Part shown: one piece after another, positions 8,591 through 17,804 of the stretch
How positions within the stretch are numbered: the stretch's first letter is position 1
How the letters are laid out: each line of letters begins with the position of its first letter
Assembly (NCBI GenBank): GCA_019235995.1
Contig: JAFAJV010000078.1
Coordinates: 172,372-232,146, forward strand
Reading direction: 5' to 3'
Source: Vulcanimicrobiota bacterium
GTDB taxonomy: Bacteria; Vulcanimicrobiota; Vulcanimicrobiia; Vulcanimicrobiales; Vulcanimicrobiaceae
DNA length: 59,775 bases
The notes under the pieces: model-generated
The model's database searches: none
What the model saw: only the letters and a program-made list of their open reading frames with translations
What the model was told of the DNA's origin: nothing
Made by a program: the position numbers and the translations under genes

Positions 8591-9724
8591 ATGCCTTTTT
8601 CGGATCCGATGTTCGCGGAGATCGAGCGCAAGCTCGACGCCGGCGTGCCGCTGTCCTTGGACGACGGGCTCGCGCTTTATCGCACGTGGGATCTCCACAC
8701 GCTCGGGCGGCTGGCGCGAAAGCAGAAGGAGCGCAAGAGCGGTAAGAAGGTCTTCTACGTCCTCAACCGTTACATCAATTCGACAAACGTTTGCTTTGCC
8801 GGCTGCACGTTCTGCTCGTTCGCCGCCGACGAGTTCAAGGAGCCGCACCGCGTCTTCCGCATGACGGCGGACCAGGTGTTCGCCAAGGCGGTCGAGACGG
8901 GAACGAACTTCAATCAGATTCACATCGTCGGGGGCCACGACCCGCGCCAGCTCTCATTAGATTACTGGCTTCCCTTGATGCGCCGCTTCAAGCAGGCGCT
9001 TCCGCACGTGCAACTCTCGCTCTTCACGGCCGCCGAGCTGGAATACATGGCGAAGCGCCACCGGCTCTCGTTCCCCGCGATCATCGGCATGTTGAAAGAG
9101 GCCGGGCTCGACAACGTCAACGGTGGCGCGGCGGAGATCTTCGCCGATGCGACGCGCTCGAAGATCTGTCCGAACAAGGTTTCCGCGGCGAACTGGGTCG
9201 CTATTCACGAGGAGCTCCATCGCCAGGGCGTCGCGAGCAACGCGACGATGCTCTACGGGCACATCGAGTCGCTCGAGGACCGCGTGGATCATCTGATCCG
9301 CCTGCGCGATTCGCAGGAGCGCTCGCCGGGCTACAACGCGTTCATTCCGCTCGCGTTCCACCCCGACGGCAACGAGCTGTCGTACTGCGGCTGGACAACG
9401 GGACTCGACGACATCCGCACGTTCGCGGTCGCGCGCCTGATGCTGAACAACTTCGATCACATCAAGGCGTACTGGATGATCCAAGGCCTGAAGGTCTGTC
9501 AGGTGGCGCTGCAGTTCGGGGCCGACGACATGGACGGGACGCACGGCTCGACCGACGAGGAGATGATCTATCACGCGGCGGGCACCCAGTCGGGCCAGTA
9601 CGTCGACGATCGCGAGTTTCGGCGGCTGATCGAGGAGGCCGGTTACGTGCCGGTCCGCCGCAACTCGACCTACGACGAATTCGCGTACGACTGGACCCCT
9701 AGCCGCGCCCTCGTGACGTCATGA
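8591..9724 (+). CDS. mqnE: Aminofutalosine synthase MqnE (radical SAM)
   Basis: A 377-residue radical-SAM enzyme that joins 3-[(1-carboxyvinyl)oxy]benzoate and SAM to make 6-amino-6-deoxyfutalosine, a step of the futalosine route to menaquinone. The Fe-S cysteines are C68, C72 and C75 in CFAGCTFC, and the family motif IVGGHDP follows. The C-terminal half contains NAFIPLAFHPDGN and WMIQGLK, as in MqnE. Start ATG at 8591 follows the PAP2 stop by 8 bases. The stop overlaps mqnA by 4 bases (ATGA), indicating one transcript with the next two menaquinone genes. Confidence 0.95.
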   Translation: MPFSDPMFAEIERKLDAGVPLSLDDGLALYRTWDLHTLGRLARKQKERKSGKKVFYVLNRYINSTNVCFAGCTFCSFAADEFKEPHRVFRMTADQVFAKAVETGTNFNQIHIVGGHDPRQLSLDYWLPLMRRFKQALPHVQLSLFTAAELEYMAKRHRLSFPAIIGMLKEAGLDNVNGGAAEIFADATRSKICPNKVSAANWVAIHEELHRQGVASNATMLYGHIESLEDRVDHLIRLRDSQERSPGYNAFIPLAFHPDGNELSYCGWTTGLDDIRTFAVARLMLNNFDHIKAYWMIQGLKVCQVALQFGADDMDGTHGSTDEEMIYHAAGTQSGQYVDDREFRRLIEEAGYVPVRRNSTYDEFAYDWTPSRALVTS

Positions 9725-10557
9725 CGCTGCGCTGCGGCCGAATCAAATACACAAACGACCTCCCGATCTATGCCGCGTTCGACGCGGGTGCGATCGGGTA
9801 TCCGGGCGTGCTGCATGCGGACGTGCCGGCGCGCCTGAACGCGATGCTGCTGCGCGGTGAGCTCGACATGAGCCCGGTAAGCGCCTTTGCGTGGGCGGCG
9901 AAGGCCGAGCGCCTGGTGCTGCTGCCGGACCTCTGCATCGGCGCTCGCGACGAGGTCGTGTCGGTGGTGCTCGTGTCGGAGAAGCCGCCCGCGCGACTGG
10001 ATGGCGCGCGAGTCTACGTGAGCGAGGAGTCGGCGAGCGGGCGATATCTCTTACGGATACTCCTCGAGCGCCGCTACGGCGCGCGGCCGTCGTACGCGGA
10101 CGAGCGGGATCCGTTTGCACGCGCGTCCGCGGGCGATCCCACGCTGCTGATCGGCGACGCGGCGATCGACGCGATCGAACGATTCCCCGCCGAGATCGTC
10201 TACGATCTGGGAAGGCTCTGGCACGAGTGGAGCGGCCACCAGACCGTGTTCGCGGTCTGGGCCGCGCGCCGCGACGCTTACGACAGCGATCCCGCCCCGT
10301 TTCACGCGTGCATGCACGCGTTGACCGATGCCTACACGTGGTCGCGCTCGCACTCCGTAGAGGTCGTCGGGCTCGCACAGCGCACGATCCCGCGCCCGGC
10401 GGGATTCTACGAGAGCTACTACGGCAAGCTGAATTTCATGTTCCACGCCGCGGCGCGCAACGGGCTCGCGGCGTACTGCCGCGAGCTGGTCAAGATCGGC
10501 GCGATCGCCGAGCTTCCGGCGCCCATGCGCGAGGCCGCGAGTGTCCTCGCTGGCTAG
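9721..10557 (+). CDS. mqnA: Chorismate dehydratase MqnA
   Basis: A 278-residue periplasmic-binding-protein-like enzyme that converts chorismate into 3-[(1-carboxyvinyl)oxy]benzoate, the first committed step of the futalosine pathway and the substrate of MqnE. Family landmarks are GRIKYTNDLPIY at the N terminus, the DMSPVSAFAWA segment near residue 50 and SEESASGRYLL. It overlaps mqnE by 4 bases and mqnC by 17 bases, so the three genes are tightly coupled. Confidence 0.93.
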   Translation: MTLRCGRIKYTNDLPIYAAFDAGAIGYPGVLHADVPARLNAMLLRGELDMSPVSAFAWAAKAERLVLLPDLCIGARDEVVSVVLVSEKPPARLDGARVYVSEESASGRYLLRILLERRYGARPSYADERDPFARASAGDPTLLIGDAAIDAIERFPAEIVYDLGRLWHEWSGHQTVFAVWAARRDAYDSDPAPFHACMHALTDAYTWSRSHSVEVVGLAQRTIPRPAGFYESYYGKLNFMFHAAARNGLAAYCRELVKIGAIAELPAPMREAASVLAG

Positions 10558-11629
10558 CCTGCTGGACCGCGCCGCGTCCGGCGGCCGGCTCCAGTTCGAC
10601 GAGGGCCTGCGCCTTTACAACGAGGCCGATCTCCACGAGCTCGGCGCGGCGGCGCACGCGCGGCGCATGCAGATGCACCCGCCCGACGTCGTGACCTACG
10701 TGATCGACACGACGATCAACTACACGAACGTGTGCAACGTGCACTGCACGTTCTGCGCCTTCTTCCGACCCGAGCACCACAAAGAAGGCTACACGATGTC
10801 GCACGACCGGGTGCTGGATCGCGTGAAGCATGCGGTCGATCAGGGCGCGACGCAGATCATGATTCAGGGCGGCGTGAATCCGGAGCTGGGCATCGAGTGG
10901 TTCGAGCGGCTCTTCGAGCGGGTGAGCTCGGAGTATCCGCAGGCGGACATCCACTCGCTGTCCGTCTCCGAGATCGTCGGCCTCGCGCACATCGAGGGGA
11001 TGTCGGCGCGCGATGTGCTCGCGCGCCTGAAGGCCGCGGGGATGAAATCATTGCCCGGGGCCGGAGCGGAGATCTTGGTCGAGCGCGTGCGCAAGCGCAT
11101 CTCGGCCCGTAAGGTGCAGCCCCACGAATGGCTCGGCGTCATGCGCGAGGCGCAGCTGCTCGGCATGCCGACGACCGCGACGATGATGTTCGGCTCAATC
11201 GAGACTGCGGCGGAGCGCATCGAGCACCTGCACGTGCTGCGGGAGCTGCAGGATGAGACGGGAGGCTTCACGGCGTTCATCCCCTGGTACTACGTGCCGT
11301 TCAAGACGCCGCTGCGCGGAAAAGAAGCGACGGGTCTCGAGTACCTGCGCGTGCTCGCGATCTCGCGGCTGTACCTCGACAACTTCGCGCACCTTCAGGC
11401 ATCCTGGCTCACGCCCGGCTTGAAGATGGGGCAGCTAGCGCTTTTCTATGGCTGCGACGACATGGGTGGCACGATCATCGAAGAGCAGGTGGTGCACGAT
11501 GCCGGGAGCACCAACGAAGCGACGCGTCGCGATTTGGAAGAGGTCATCATCAAGGCCGGATTCAAGCCCGTGCTGCGCGACACGTACTGGAACCTCCGCA
11601 ACGACTTCGCCCTGGCGACTGCTGGATAA
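10541..11629 (+). CDS. mqnC: Cyclic dehypoxanthinyl futalosine synthase MqnC (radical SAM)
   Basis: A 362-residue radical-SAM enzyme that cyclises dehypoxanthinyl futalosine. The cluster-binding motif is CNVHCTFC (C65, C69, C72), followed by MIQGGVNPELGI and a C terminus with GLKMGQLALFYGCDDMGGT, all typical of MqnC rather than MqnE. GTG at 10541 is the likely start, inside the end of mqnA. The intervening hydrolase MqnB and the later MqnD are not in this window, so the pathway must be completed elsewhere. Confidence 0.94.
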   Translation: MSSLASLLDRAASGGRLQFDEGLRLYNEADLHELGAAAHARRMQMHPPDVVTYVIDTTINYTNVCNVHCTFCAFFRPEHHKEGYTMSHDRVLDRVKHAVDQGATQIMIQGGVNPELGIEWFERLFERVSSEYPQADIHSLSVSEIVGLAHIEGMSARDVLARLKAAGMKSLPGAGAEILVERVRKRISARKVQPHEWLGVMREAQLLGMPTTATMMFGSIETAAERIEHLHVLRELQDETGGFTAFIPWYYVPFKTPLRGKEATGLEYLRVLAISRLYLDNFAHLQASWLTPGLKMGQLALFYGCDDMGGTIIEEQVVHDAGSTNEATRRDLEEVIIKAGFKPVLRDTYWNLRNDFALATAG

Positions 11630-11638
11630 TCCCCGGGA

Positions 11639-12292
11639 GTGACTACACGACAAGACGCGGACGCAGAACTGACCGCGTACTTAGCGGCTGCCAAAGAGCA
11701 CGGCATCAGCGACGACTTCGTCGTGGCGTTGTTGCGGCAGAACGGTTGGCCGGAGCGGCGCATCTACCGAGCGTATTCGGCGTTTTACGCCGACCGTATC
11801 GGATCGCCGCTTCCGAAGCGCCTCCAAGCCGCAGCCGACGCGCGCGACGCTTTCTACTACCTTTTGAATTTCATCACGCTCGGCTTCTGGACGGTTGCGC
11901 TGGGACAGATATTCTATCGCCTTATCGACCATTGGCTGCCCGATCCAACCGCGTCGACCACGTACGGCTCTCTGCGCGACGATCTCGCATGGCAGGTCGC
12001 CATCGTCATCGTCGCCTTTCCGGCGTTCGTCTACGTCCACTCGCTCATTGCGCGCGAGTTGCGGAGCCGCCCTGACCTCTACGAGTCCGGCGTGCGGCGA
12101 TGGCTCACGTATCTCACGCTCGTCGTGGCGGCGATCGTCGTGCTCACCGACGCAGCCTGGGTGATCGAGGCGCTGATTCGCGGCGAACTGACGCTGCGCT
12201 TCGTCCTCGAGTCGCTCGTGCTCCTCGTGATCGGCGGCGGGGTGTTCTGGTACTATCTTCGAACGATGGAGCCGGCGCCCGCGGCACAGTGA
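11639..12292 (+). CDS. DUF5671-like integral membrane protein
   Basis: A 217-residue protein with a soluble N-terminal helical part (about residues 1-60, including ELTAYLAAAKEHG and LLRQNGWPERRIYRAY) and four hydrophobic segments from about residue 70 onwards. The opening of the membrane part, ARDAFYYLLNFITLGFWTVALG, resembles the DUF5671 family; no biochemical role is known to me. GTG at 11639 lies 9 bases after mqnC, and its stop overlaps the next gene by 4 bases, so it appears to be in the same operon. Confidence 0.72.
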   Translation: MTTRQDADAELTAYLAAAKEHGISDDFVVALLRQNGWPERRIYRAYSAFYADRIGSPLPKRLQAAADARDAFYYLLNFITLGFWTVALGQIFYRLIDHWLPDPTASTTYGSLRDDLAWQVAIVIVAFPAFVYVHSLIARELRSRPDLYESGVRRWLTYLTLVVAAIVVLTDAAWVIEALIRGELTLRFVLESLVLLVIGGGVFWYYLRTMEPAPAAQ

Positions 12293-12714
12293 CCTTCAAT
12301 CGACTCTTCGGAGCCGTGGCCTTCGCGACCGTGCTCGCGGGCGTGGCGCTAGCGTTTTCGTTCCTGGGAACGCCGGCGCACCAGCGTCTCATATCACTGG
12401 ATGACGTTCGTGTTTGGCACCTCCAGCGAACGGCTTCGCAGCTGCACGATCGCTATCCGAACGGCGGTCTTCCGGCGCGCTTGCCGGAGGATTTGGCGCT
12501 GAAAGATCCCACCACGGAACAGACGTTCGAGTACCACCGCGTCGACGCGGAGCGCTACGTGATATGCGCGGTCTTCGCGACGAACGAGAGCTCAGACCGC
12601 GGTCAAGTTTATCCGGCGGGAGCGCAGTGGGTTGCGCGCGACTGGAAGCATGGCGCCGGCCGCGCCTGCTACGAACTCGATGTCACGGCCTCGCCACCCG
12701 CAGCACCGCGTTAG
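12289..12714 (+). CDS. Hypothetical single-span membrane/periplasmic protein
   Basis: A 141-residue product. Residues 5-25 form one hydrophobic anchor ([19 protein letters not shown]); the rest is soluble and contains [33 protein letters not shown] and a paired Cys. The GTG start at 12289 overlaps the stop of the preceding membrane protein (GTGA), a strong sign that the two are made and work together. It resembles small pilin-like or DUF5671-associated proteins in shape, but I do not recognise the family. Its stop overlaps the convergent mnmA by 4 bases. Confidence 0.65.
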   Translation: MTFNRLFGAVAFATVLAGVALAFSFLGTPAHQRLISLDDVRVWHLQRTASQLHDRYPNGGLPARLPEDLALKDPTTEQTFEYHRVDAERYVICAVFATNESSDRGQVYPAGAQWVARDWKHGAGRACYELDVTASPPAAPR

Positions 12715-13787
12715 CGCGCCGCGGTTATCGTGGCGGCGCCGAGCACCTCGTCGGTCTCCGAGTCGAGCAGCGCAACGAGCTGGCCCGGAGAAACGGCCCG
12801 CTGTGGCCGCTCGAAGCGCAGCCACAGACGCGCACCGTCGATGGTAGCAAGCGCCGGCGAAGGGGCAGCCCGATAGCGGATCATCGCGCGCACCGGCGTC
12901 GCGCTCGAGGCGAAACGCTCCGGGCGAATCACGTTTAGCTCGTTCGCCTCGACGTCGTTGGAGAGCAGCTCGTCCTCGCGTCCGACGACGATCGTGTTGG
13001 TCGCGGCGTCGATGCGCGTGACGTAGCGTGGACCCGCATCGCTCGCGGGAAGCCGCGCGCGCTGTCCGACGGTGTAATGCGCGATGCCGGCGTGCTCGCC
13101 GACGCGCTCGCCCGTCGTCGCAACGATCGAGCCGGCCGCTCCGATCCCGGGATGCAGCCGCTCGAGGATGTCGCGATAGTCTCCGCCCTCCACGAAGCAG
13201 ACGTCCTGCGACTCCGCCTTGTCGTGCACCGGCAGATCCATCCGCGCCGCGTGAGCGCGCGTCGTCGCCTTGTCGAGCTCGCCGAGCGGCAGCAACAGTC
13301 GCGCGAGCTGCGTGGGCGCGAGCTGGGCGAGCGCGTACGCCTGGTCCTTCCCGTGCGGGTTGCGGAAGAGGTGCGGCCCGTCGTCGCGGTGCTCGACGCG
13401 CGCGTAGTGTCCCGTGGCGACGTAGCGCGCGCCGAGCCGGTCCGCGTACTGCGCGAGCGTCCCGAGTTTGACGAAGTTGTTGCACGAAACGCAGGGATTC
13501 GGTGTGCGCCCGCCTGCGTAGTCGGTGACGAAGCGTTCGATGACGTTGCGGCGAAACGCCTCCTCGAAGTCCAGCACGTAGTGAGGTATGCCGAGCACCG
13601 CGGCGCTGCGCCGTGCGTCGTCGAAATCGTCGATGCCGCAGCAACTCCTCGCGTGTGCGGGCCTCGACGGCGTGTACATCTTCATCGTGATTCCGACGAC
13701 GTCGTAACCGCTTTCCAGCAAGAGCCCGGCCGCAACGGCCGAGTCAACTCCACCGCTCATTGCGGCAACGACACGCTCTTTTGCCAT
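12711..13787 (-). CDS. mnmA: tRNA-specific 2-thiouridylase MnmA
   Basis: A 358-residue PP-loop ATPase that thiolates U34 of Lys, Glu and Gln tRNAs. The ATP-binding PP-loop SGGVDS is at 11-16, and the catalytic cysteines are C99 (in [13 protein letters not shown]) and C197 (in SQDVCFVEG). The central GHYAR and C-terminal [11 protein letters not shown] are as expected. It is convergent with the ftsK-mqn run (4-base overlap) and divergent from rodZ across 52 bases. Confidence 0.96.
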   Translation of the reverse strand: MAKERVVAAMSGGVDSAVAAGLLLESGYDVVGITMKMYTPSRPAHARSCCGIDDFDDARRSAAVLGIPHYVLDFEEAFRRNVIERFVTDYAGGRTPNPCVSCNNFVKLGTLAQYADRLGARYVATGHYARVEHRDDGPHLFRNPHGKDQAYALAQLAPTQLARLLLPLGELDKATTRAHAARMDLPVHDKAESQDVCFVEGGDYRDILERLHPGIGAAGSIVATTGERVGEHAGIAHYTVGQRARLPASDAGPRYVTRIDAATNTIVVGREDELLSNDVEANELNVIRPERFASSATPVRAMIRYRAAPSPALATIDGARLWLRFERPQRAVSPGQLVALLDSETDEVLGAATITAAR

Positions 13788-13839
13788 ATGACTTTCGCAG
13801 AACAGGATAACACTTGGACGAATCTAACTCAAAGCCCAA

Positions 13840-14553
13840 ATGTCAGGAGCGTCTGAGGCGCCGGGTGAGCGGTTTCGCGCGGCCCGCGAGGCGCGCGGGA
13901 TGTCGGTTTCTGACGTCGCGGAGCAGATCCGAATTCGCTCCGTCTACCTCGCCGCGATCGAGGACGAGAACTGGAACACGATCGGCGCTCCGGTCTACGT
14001 CCGCGGCTTCCTTCGAACGTACGCACGCTTCCTCGGCCTCGACCCGGAGGAGGCCGTCGCCGCCTTCAATCGCACGCAGCCGCTTCCGCAGACCAATACG
14101 CCCGGCAGTGAACCGCCGGCGCGGGCGGGGCCGTCCTGGGCGGGTCCGGCGCTGCTCTGGGGGGCCGGCATCGTCGCCGTGCTGCTCATCGCGTTCGTCG
14201 TCTTCACCGAGCTGACGATGCCCCGCGGGAGCGGCCAGCCGGCGGCGGTCGTGGCCAGCGCCGTGCCGGTCCCGGCCGGCCCCGCGGCGACCGTACCGCC
14301 CGCGACCAGCACGCCCGTCCCGGCCAAGTCGCTCGCCCTCCTGCTCTCCGCCCCCTCCTGGCTGCGCGTCACGGTTGACGGAAATGTTAGTATGGAAGGC
14401 ACGTTTCCGGCGGGGACCTCGAAGACGTTCCACGGGAAGAGCGCGCTCGTGCGCATCGGGAACGCCGGCGGCGTGGAGATCTACGTCGACGGCAGAGACG
14501 TCGGAAAGCTCGGAAAGCAGGGCGACGTCGTGGAGCACGCGTTCACACTATAA
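13840..14553 (+). CDS. rodZ: RodZ-like helix-turn-helix membrane protein (DUF4115)
   Basis: A 237-residue protein with the RodZ plan: a cytoplasmic helix-turn-helix (residues about 9-75, including VAEQIRIRSVYLAAIEDENW and VRGFLRTYARFLGLD), one membrane span at about 104-125, a proline/alanine linker and a beta-rich C-terminal DUF4115 domain (about 165-237). RodZ links MreB to the cell-elongation machinery. Start ATG at 13840; no strong ribosome-binding site is visible. It opens the rodZ-secA plus-strand run. Confidence 0.88.
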   Translation: MSGASEAPGERFRAAREARGMSVSDVAEQIRIRSVYLAAIEDENWNTIGAPVYVRGFLRTYARFLGLDPEEAVAAFNRTQPLPQTNTPGSEPPARAGPSWAGPALLWGAGIVAVLLIAFVVFTELTMPRGSGQPAAVVASAVPVPAGPAATVPPATSTPVPAKSLALLLSAPSWLRVTVDGNVSMEGTFPAGTSKTFHGKSALVRIGNAGGVEIYVDGRDVGKLGKQGDVVEHAFTL

Positions 14554-14569
14554 TAAGGAGAGAGTAGGT

Positions 14570-15061
14570 TTGGCGAGCGAATCTTCGTTCGACGTGGTCT
14601 CGCGCGTCGATCGGCAGGAACTCGACAACGCGCTCAATCAGACGCGCAGGGAAATAGAGAACCGGTTCGACTTCAAGCACTCGAAGACGAGCATCGACTT
14701 CGACGGCAAGAAGATCACGCTGGTCTCCGACGACGAGCTGAAGATGAAGAACGTGGTCGACGTCCTCCAGGGCAAGGCCGTCCGGCGTGGCATCGACATC
14801 AAGGCGTTCGAGTTCGGCGAGGTCGAGCCGGCCGCGGGAAGCACCGTGCGGCAGACGGTCACGCTGCGCAGCGGCATTCCCAAGGAGCACAGCAAGGCCC
14901 TGATCGAGCGGATCAAATCGCTGAAGCTCAAGGTGAACGCGCAATATCAAGACGAGCAGCTGCGCGTCTCGGGCAAGAACAAGGACGACCTGCAGAAGGT
15001 CATCTCGTCGCTGCGCTCGATGGAGTTCGAGCTTCCGCTGCAGTTCGTCAACTACCGGTAG
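14570..15061 (+). CDS. yajQ: YajQ family nucleotide-binding protein
   Basis: A 163-residue protein, exactly the usual YajQ (DUF520) length, beginning ASESSFDVVSRVDRQELDNA and ending MEFELPLQFVNYR as in the family. Characterised homologues bind cyclic di-GMP or nucleotides and RNA; the ligand here is unknown. The start is TTG at 14570, supported by AAGGAG 9 bases upstream and by the family N terminus; longer frames read back into rodZ. It lies 16 bases after rodZ and 7 bases before rimO. Confidence 0.92.
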   Translation: MASESSFDVVSRVDRQELDNALNQTRREIENRFDFKHSKTSIDFDGKKITLVSDDELKMKNVVDVLQGKAVRRGIDIKAFEFGEVEPAAGSTVRQTVTLRSGIPKEHSKALIERIKSLKLKVNAQYQDEQLRVSGKNKDDLQKVISSLRSMEFELPLQFVNYR

Positions 15062-15068
15062 CATCTCC

Positions 15069-16442
15069 ATGCCGAGCGTCGCGTTCGTGAGTTTGGGCTG
15101 CGCAAAAAATCTCGTCGACACCGAGGTGATGATCGCCAAGCTCGGCGGTGCGGGGTGGCGCCTGGAGCCCGACGCGGAGCGCGCCGACACGGTCGTGATC
15201 AACACGTGTGCTTTCATCGATCCCGCCAAGGAAGAGTCGACCGAGACGATCCTCGAGCACGCGTCGCGCAAGCGCGCCGGGCAGCAGCTGATCGTCGCCG
15301 GCTGTCTCGCGCAGCGCTATGGCGACCAGCTGCAGAGCCTCGTCCCGGAGATCGACGGCGTCGTCGGCACGGGCGCCTATGCCGGGATCGTCGAGCTGCT
15401 CGCGGACGTCGAGGCCGGGCGGCGTCCGGTGCGGCTCGAGCTCGAGCCGGAGCCCGAGCACGACTTCCTTCCGCGTCTGGTCACCACGCCGCGAGCCACC
15501 GCCTATCTCAAGATCGCCGAGGGCTGCAATCATCCGTGCACGTTCTGCATCATTCCGGCGTTACGCGGGAATTTCCGCAGCCGAAGCGCGGAATCGATCT
15601 GCGCCGAGGCACGCGCGCTGGTCGCGGGCGGAGCGAAGGAACTCGTGCTGATCGCTCAGGACACCTCGATGTGGGGCCGCGACCGCGGCCGGCGCCGCGG
15701 CGGCCTCGCCGGGCTTCTGGAGCGGCTCCACGAGATCGACGGCCTCGAATGGATTCGCCTCCTCTACCTCTATCCGGCGACGGTGGATTGCGAGCTCATC
15801 GACGCGATCGCTCGACTGCCCAAGGTCTGCAAGTATATGGACATGCCGCTGCAGCACGCGCATCCGCAAGTGCTGCGCGCGATGCTGCGACCCGGCAACG
15901 GCGAGCGCTATCTCGAGCTCATCGAGGAGTTTCGCGCGCGCATTCCGGGCATCACGATGCGCTCGACGTTCATCGTCGGGTTCCCCGGCGAGACCGAAGA
16001 GCACGCCGCTTACCTCGAAGAGTGGATCGGCCGTGCGCAGCTCGATCGTGTCGGATTCTTCGAATATAGCTCCGAGGACGGCACGCCCGCGGCCCGGCTC
16101 GGCGATCGCGTGGGGGCCCGGCGACGTCGCCGGCGCCTGATTCGCTTGCGCGAGGCGCAGCGCCACGCTTCGGAGCGAGCGCGAAGCCGGCGCTGCGGCA
16201 CGACCGTACGCGTGCTGGTGGAAGAGTCGCGGCAGCTGCGGGAGCGCGACGATTTCCGGCGACACCTGGGAGAATCCCGAGCATGGTTTGGCCGCTCAGA
16301 CGGTGAAGCGCCCGCAGTTGATGGCGGCATTTACTTCACCGGCCGTGCCAGCGTGGGCGAGTTCACGCGCGTGCGGCTCGATGGACACGGCCCATTCGAT
16401 TTCTTTGGCAGAGCGATACCAGCGGAGCACAGCGCCGGTTGA
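15069..16442 (+). CDS. rimO: Ribosomal protein uS12 methylthiotransferase RimO
   Basis: A 457-residue two-cluster radical-SAM enzyme that adds a methylthio group to an aspartate of ribosomal protein S12. The N-terminal MTTase cluster cysteines are C11 (GCAKN), C47 (NTCAF) and C79 (GCLAQR), and the radical-SAM cluster is C153/C157/C160 in CNHPCTFC. The last 60-70 residues form a TRAM-like domain (GIYFTGRASVGEFTRVRLDG). SLGCAKNLVD and the fixed spacing distinguish it from MiaB. Its stop overlaps the next gene's TTG start by 4 bases. Confidence 0.95.
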   Translation: MPSVAFVSLGCAKNLVDTEVMIAKLGGAGWRLEPDAERADTVVINTCAFIDPAKEESTETILEHASRKRAGQQLIVAGCLAQRYGDQLQSLVPEIDGVVGTGAYAGIVELLADVEAGRRPVRLELEPEPEHDFLPRLVTTPRATAYLKIAEGCNHPCTFCIIPALRGNFRSRSAESICAEARALVAGGAKELVLIAQDTSMWGRDRGRRRGGLAGLLERLHEIDGLEWIRLLYLYPATVDCELIDAIARLPKVCKYMDMPLQHAHPQVLRAMLRPGNGERYLELIEEFRARIPGITMRSTFIVGFPGETEEHAAYLEEWIGRAQLDRVGFFEYSSEDGTPAARLGDRVGARRRRRRLIRLREAQRHASERARSRRCGTTVRVLVEESRQLRERDDFRRHLGESRAWFGRSDGEAPAVDGGIYFTGRASVGEFTRVRLDGHGPFDFFGRAIPAEHSAG

Positions 16443-17791
16443 ATAGACGCATCCTTACGATCGCCGGCATCCTGATCGTGGGCCTCGTTGCGACGGCGGC
16501 GGGCTACGCGGTCGTCGAGCACAAGAATCCCGTCACGGAGCTCAGCCAGATCTTCGTGCCGGCGCCGCAGCAGGTGTTCGGAAAGAACAACCTGTTGGTG
16601 CTCGTCGAGGGCCTCGATTACGACTATACGGAGAAGGACGAAGAGTATTCGACCAATTCGCGCAGCGACGTGATCTGGGCCGTCAACCTCGACTTCGCCG
16701 GCAAGAAGATCTACGAGCTCTCCATTCCGCGCGACATGATCGCCACGCTGCCCAACGGCACGCAGGCCAAGATCAATCAGGCTCAGTCCGACGGCGGCGT
16801 CAAGGAGGCGAAGAGCGTCATCTCCCAGTGGCTGGGAATTCCTGGGTTCGACCGCTACGCGGTCTTGCGCATCGACGCTACGAAGGAGTTCGTCGACGCG
16901 ATCGGCGGGGTGAGCGTGTACGTGAAGTCGTCGAACTGCCTGCGCTATAAGACCGGCTGCACCGGCGACACGCTCGACTACGACGACACGTGGGGCCATC
17001 TGCACATCCATCTCAAGGAAGGCCTGCAGCATCTTGACGGCGAGCGCGCCGTCGCCTACATGCGTTTCCGTCACGATTGGTGCAGCGATCCGTGCCGCAT
17101 CATGCGGCAGCAACAAGTGCTGCACGCGCTGGTCGCCAAGGTGAAAGGCGACAAGGTCAACACCTTCTTGCACATCGGCGACATGCTCGGCGTGTTCCGC
17201 AAGTACGTGCAGACCGACTTCTCCGACCCCGAGCTGCTCTCGATCGCGAACTACTATCAGGGCATGCCCGACTCGTCGGTCGTCGTGGCCCAAGTCCCGT
17301 ACACCGACGACATAAATCTGCCGACCTACGGCGACTCGCTCGTTCCTGACACCGTCGCCCGGGCGCACCTGGTCGCGACCATGCTGACCGCGCCGCCGGC
17401 GCCGGTAGCATCGCCCGACGCGATGGCGCTGGCGGCGATTGCGCCGGGCACGCTGCGCGTCGACGTCGAGAACGGCAGCGGCGTCAGCGGGGCGGCGCGA
17501 CACGTCGCAACCGTGTTGCGGCAGGCGGGTTTCACCATCGGCGACGTCGGCGATGCCGACCGCTCCGACTACGGAACGACGGAGATCCACGAGCACTCGA
17601 ACGTCACGTTCGCCGGCGCCAAGGTGCGCAGCGCGCTGCCGCAGAGCCTGCGGAGGGCGGTCGTGGTGCCCGAGGCATCGGCGACCAGCTCTCCGGCCGC
17701 GACGGCGACGCAGACGAGCGACGTAACGGTGATCGTGGGCAGCGACCTCTCGAGGAAATCGGCGGCCGAGGCGCTGCCGGACCACTCGTAA
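16439..17791 (+). CDS. LytR-CpsA-Psr (LCP) family protein with C-terminal LytR_C domain
   Basis: A 450-residue protein with an N-terminal membrane anchor (residues 5-25) and an extracytoplasmic LCP domain (about 55-240) containing SRSDVIWAVNLD, SIPRDM, KINQAQ and RAVAYMRFRHD. LCP enzymes transfer glycopolymers from undecaprenyl carriers to the cell wall. Residues about 335-430 are a LytR_C domain (RVDVENGSGVSGAARHVATVL), and the tail is Ala/Thr/Ser-rich. The start is TTG at 16439, overlapping the rimO stop as TTGA. Together with the following polysaccharide deacetylase it indicates cell-envelope glycan maturation. Confidence 0.9.
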   Translation: MNRRILTIAGILIVGLVATAAGYAVVEHKNPVTELSQIFVPAPQQVFGKNNLLVLVEGLDYDYTEKDEEYSTNSRSDVIWAVNLDFAGKKIYELSIPRDMIATLPNGTQAKINQAQSDGGVKEAKSVISQWLGIPGFDRYAVLRIDATKEFVDAIGGVSVYVKSSNCLRYKTGCTGDTLDYDDTWGHLHIHLKEGLQHLDGERAVAYMRFRHDWCSDPCRIMRQQQVLHALVAKVKGDKVNTFLHIGDMLGVFRKYVQTDFSDPELLSIANYYQGMPDSSVVVAQVPYTDDINLPTYGDSLVPDTVARAHLVATMLTAPPAPVASPDAMALAAIAPGTLRVDVENGSGVSGAARHVATVLRQAGFTIGDVGDADRSDYGTTEIHEHSNVTFAGAKVRSALPQSLRRAVVVPEASATSSPAATATQTSDVTVIVGSDLSRKSAAEALPDHS

Positions 17792-17804
17792 CCTGATCGC
17801 GCTC

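Noticed and set aside
12592-13644. 350-residue minus-strand open frame
   Set aside because: It is another frame of mnmA on the same strand; mnmA has the PP-loop and catalytic cysteines.
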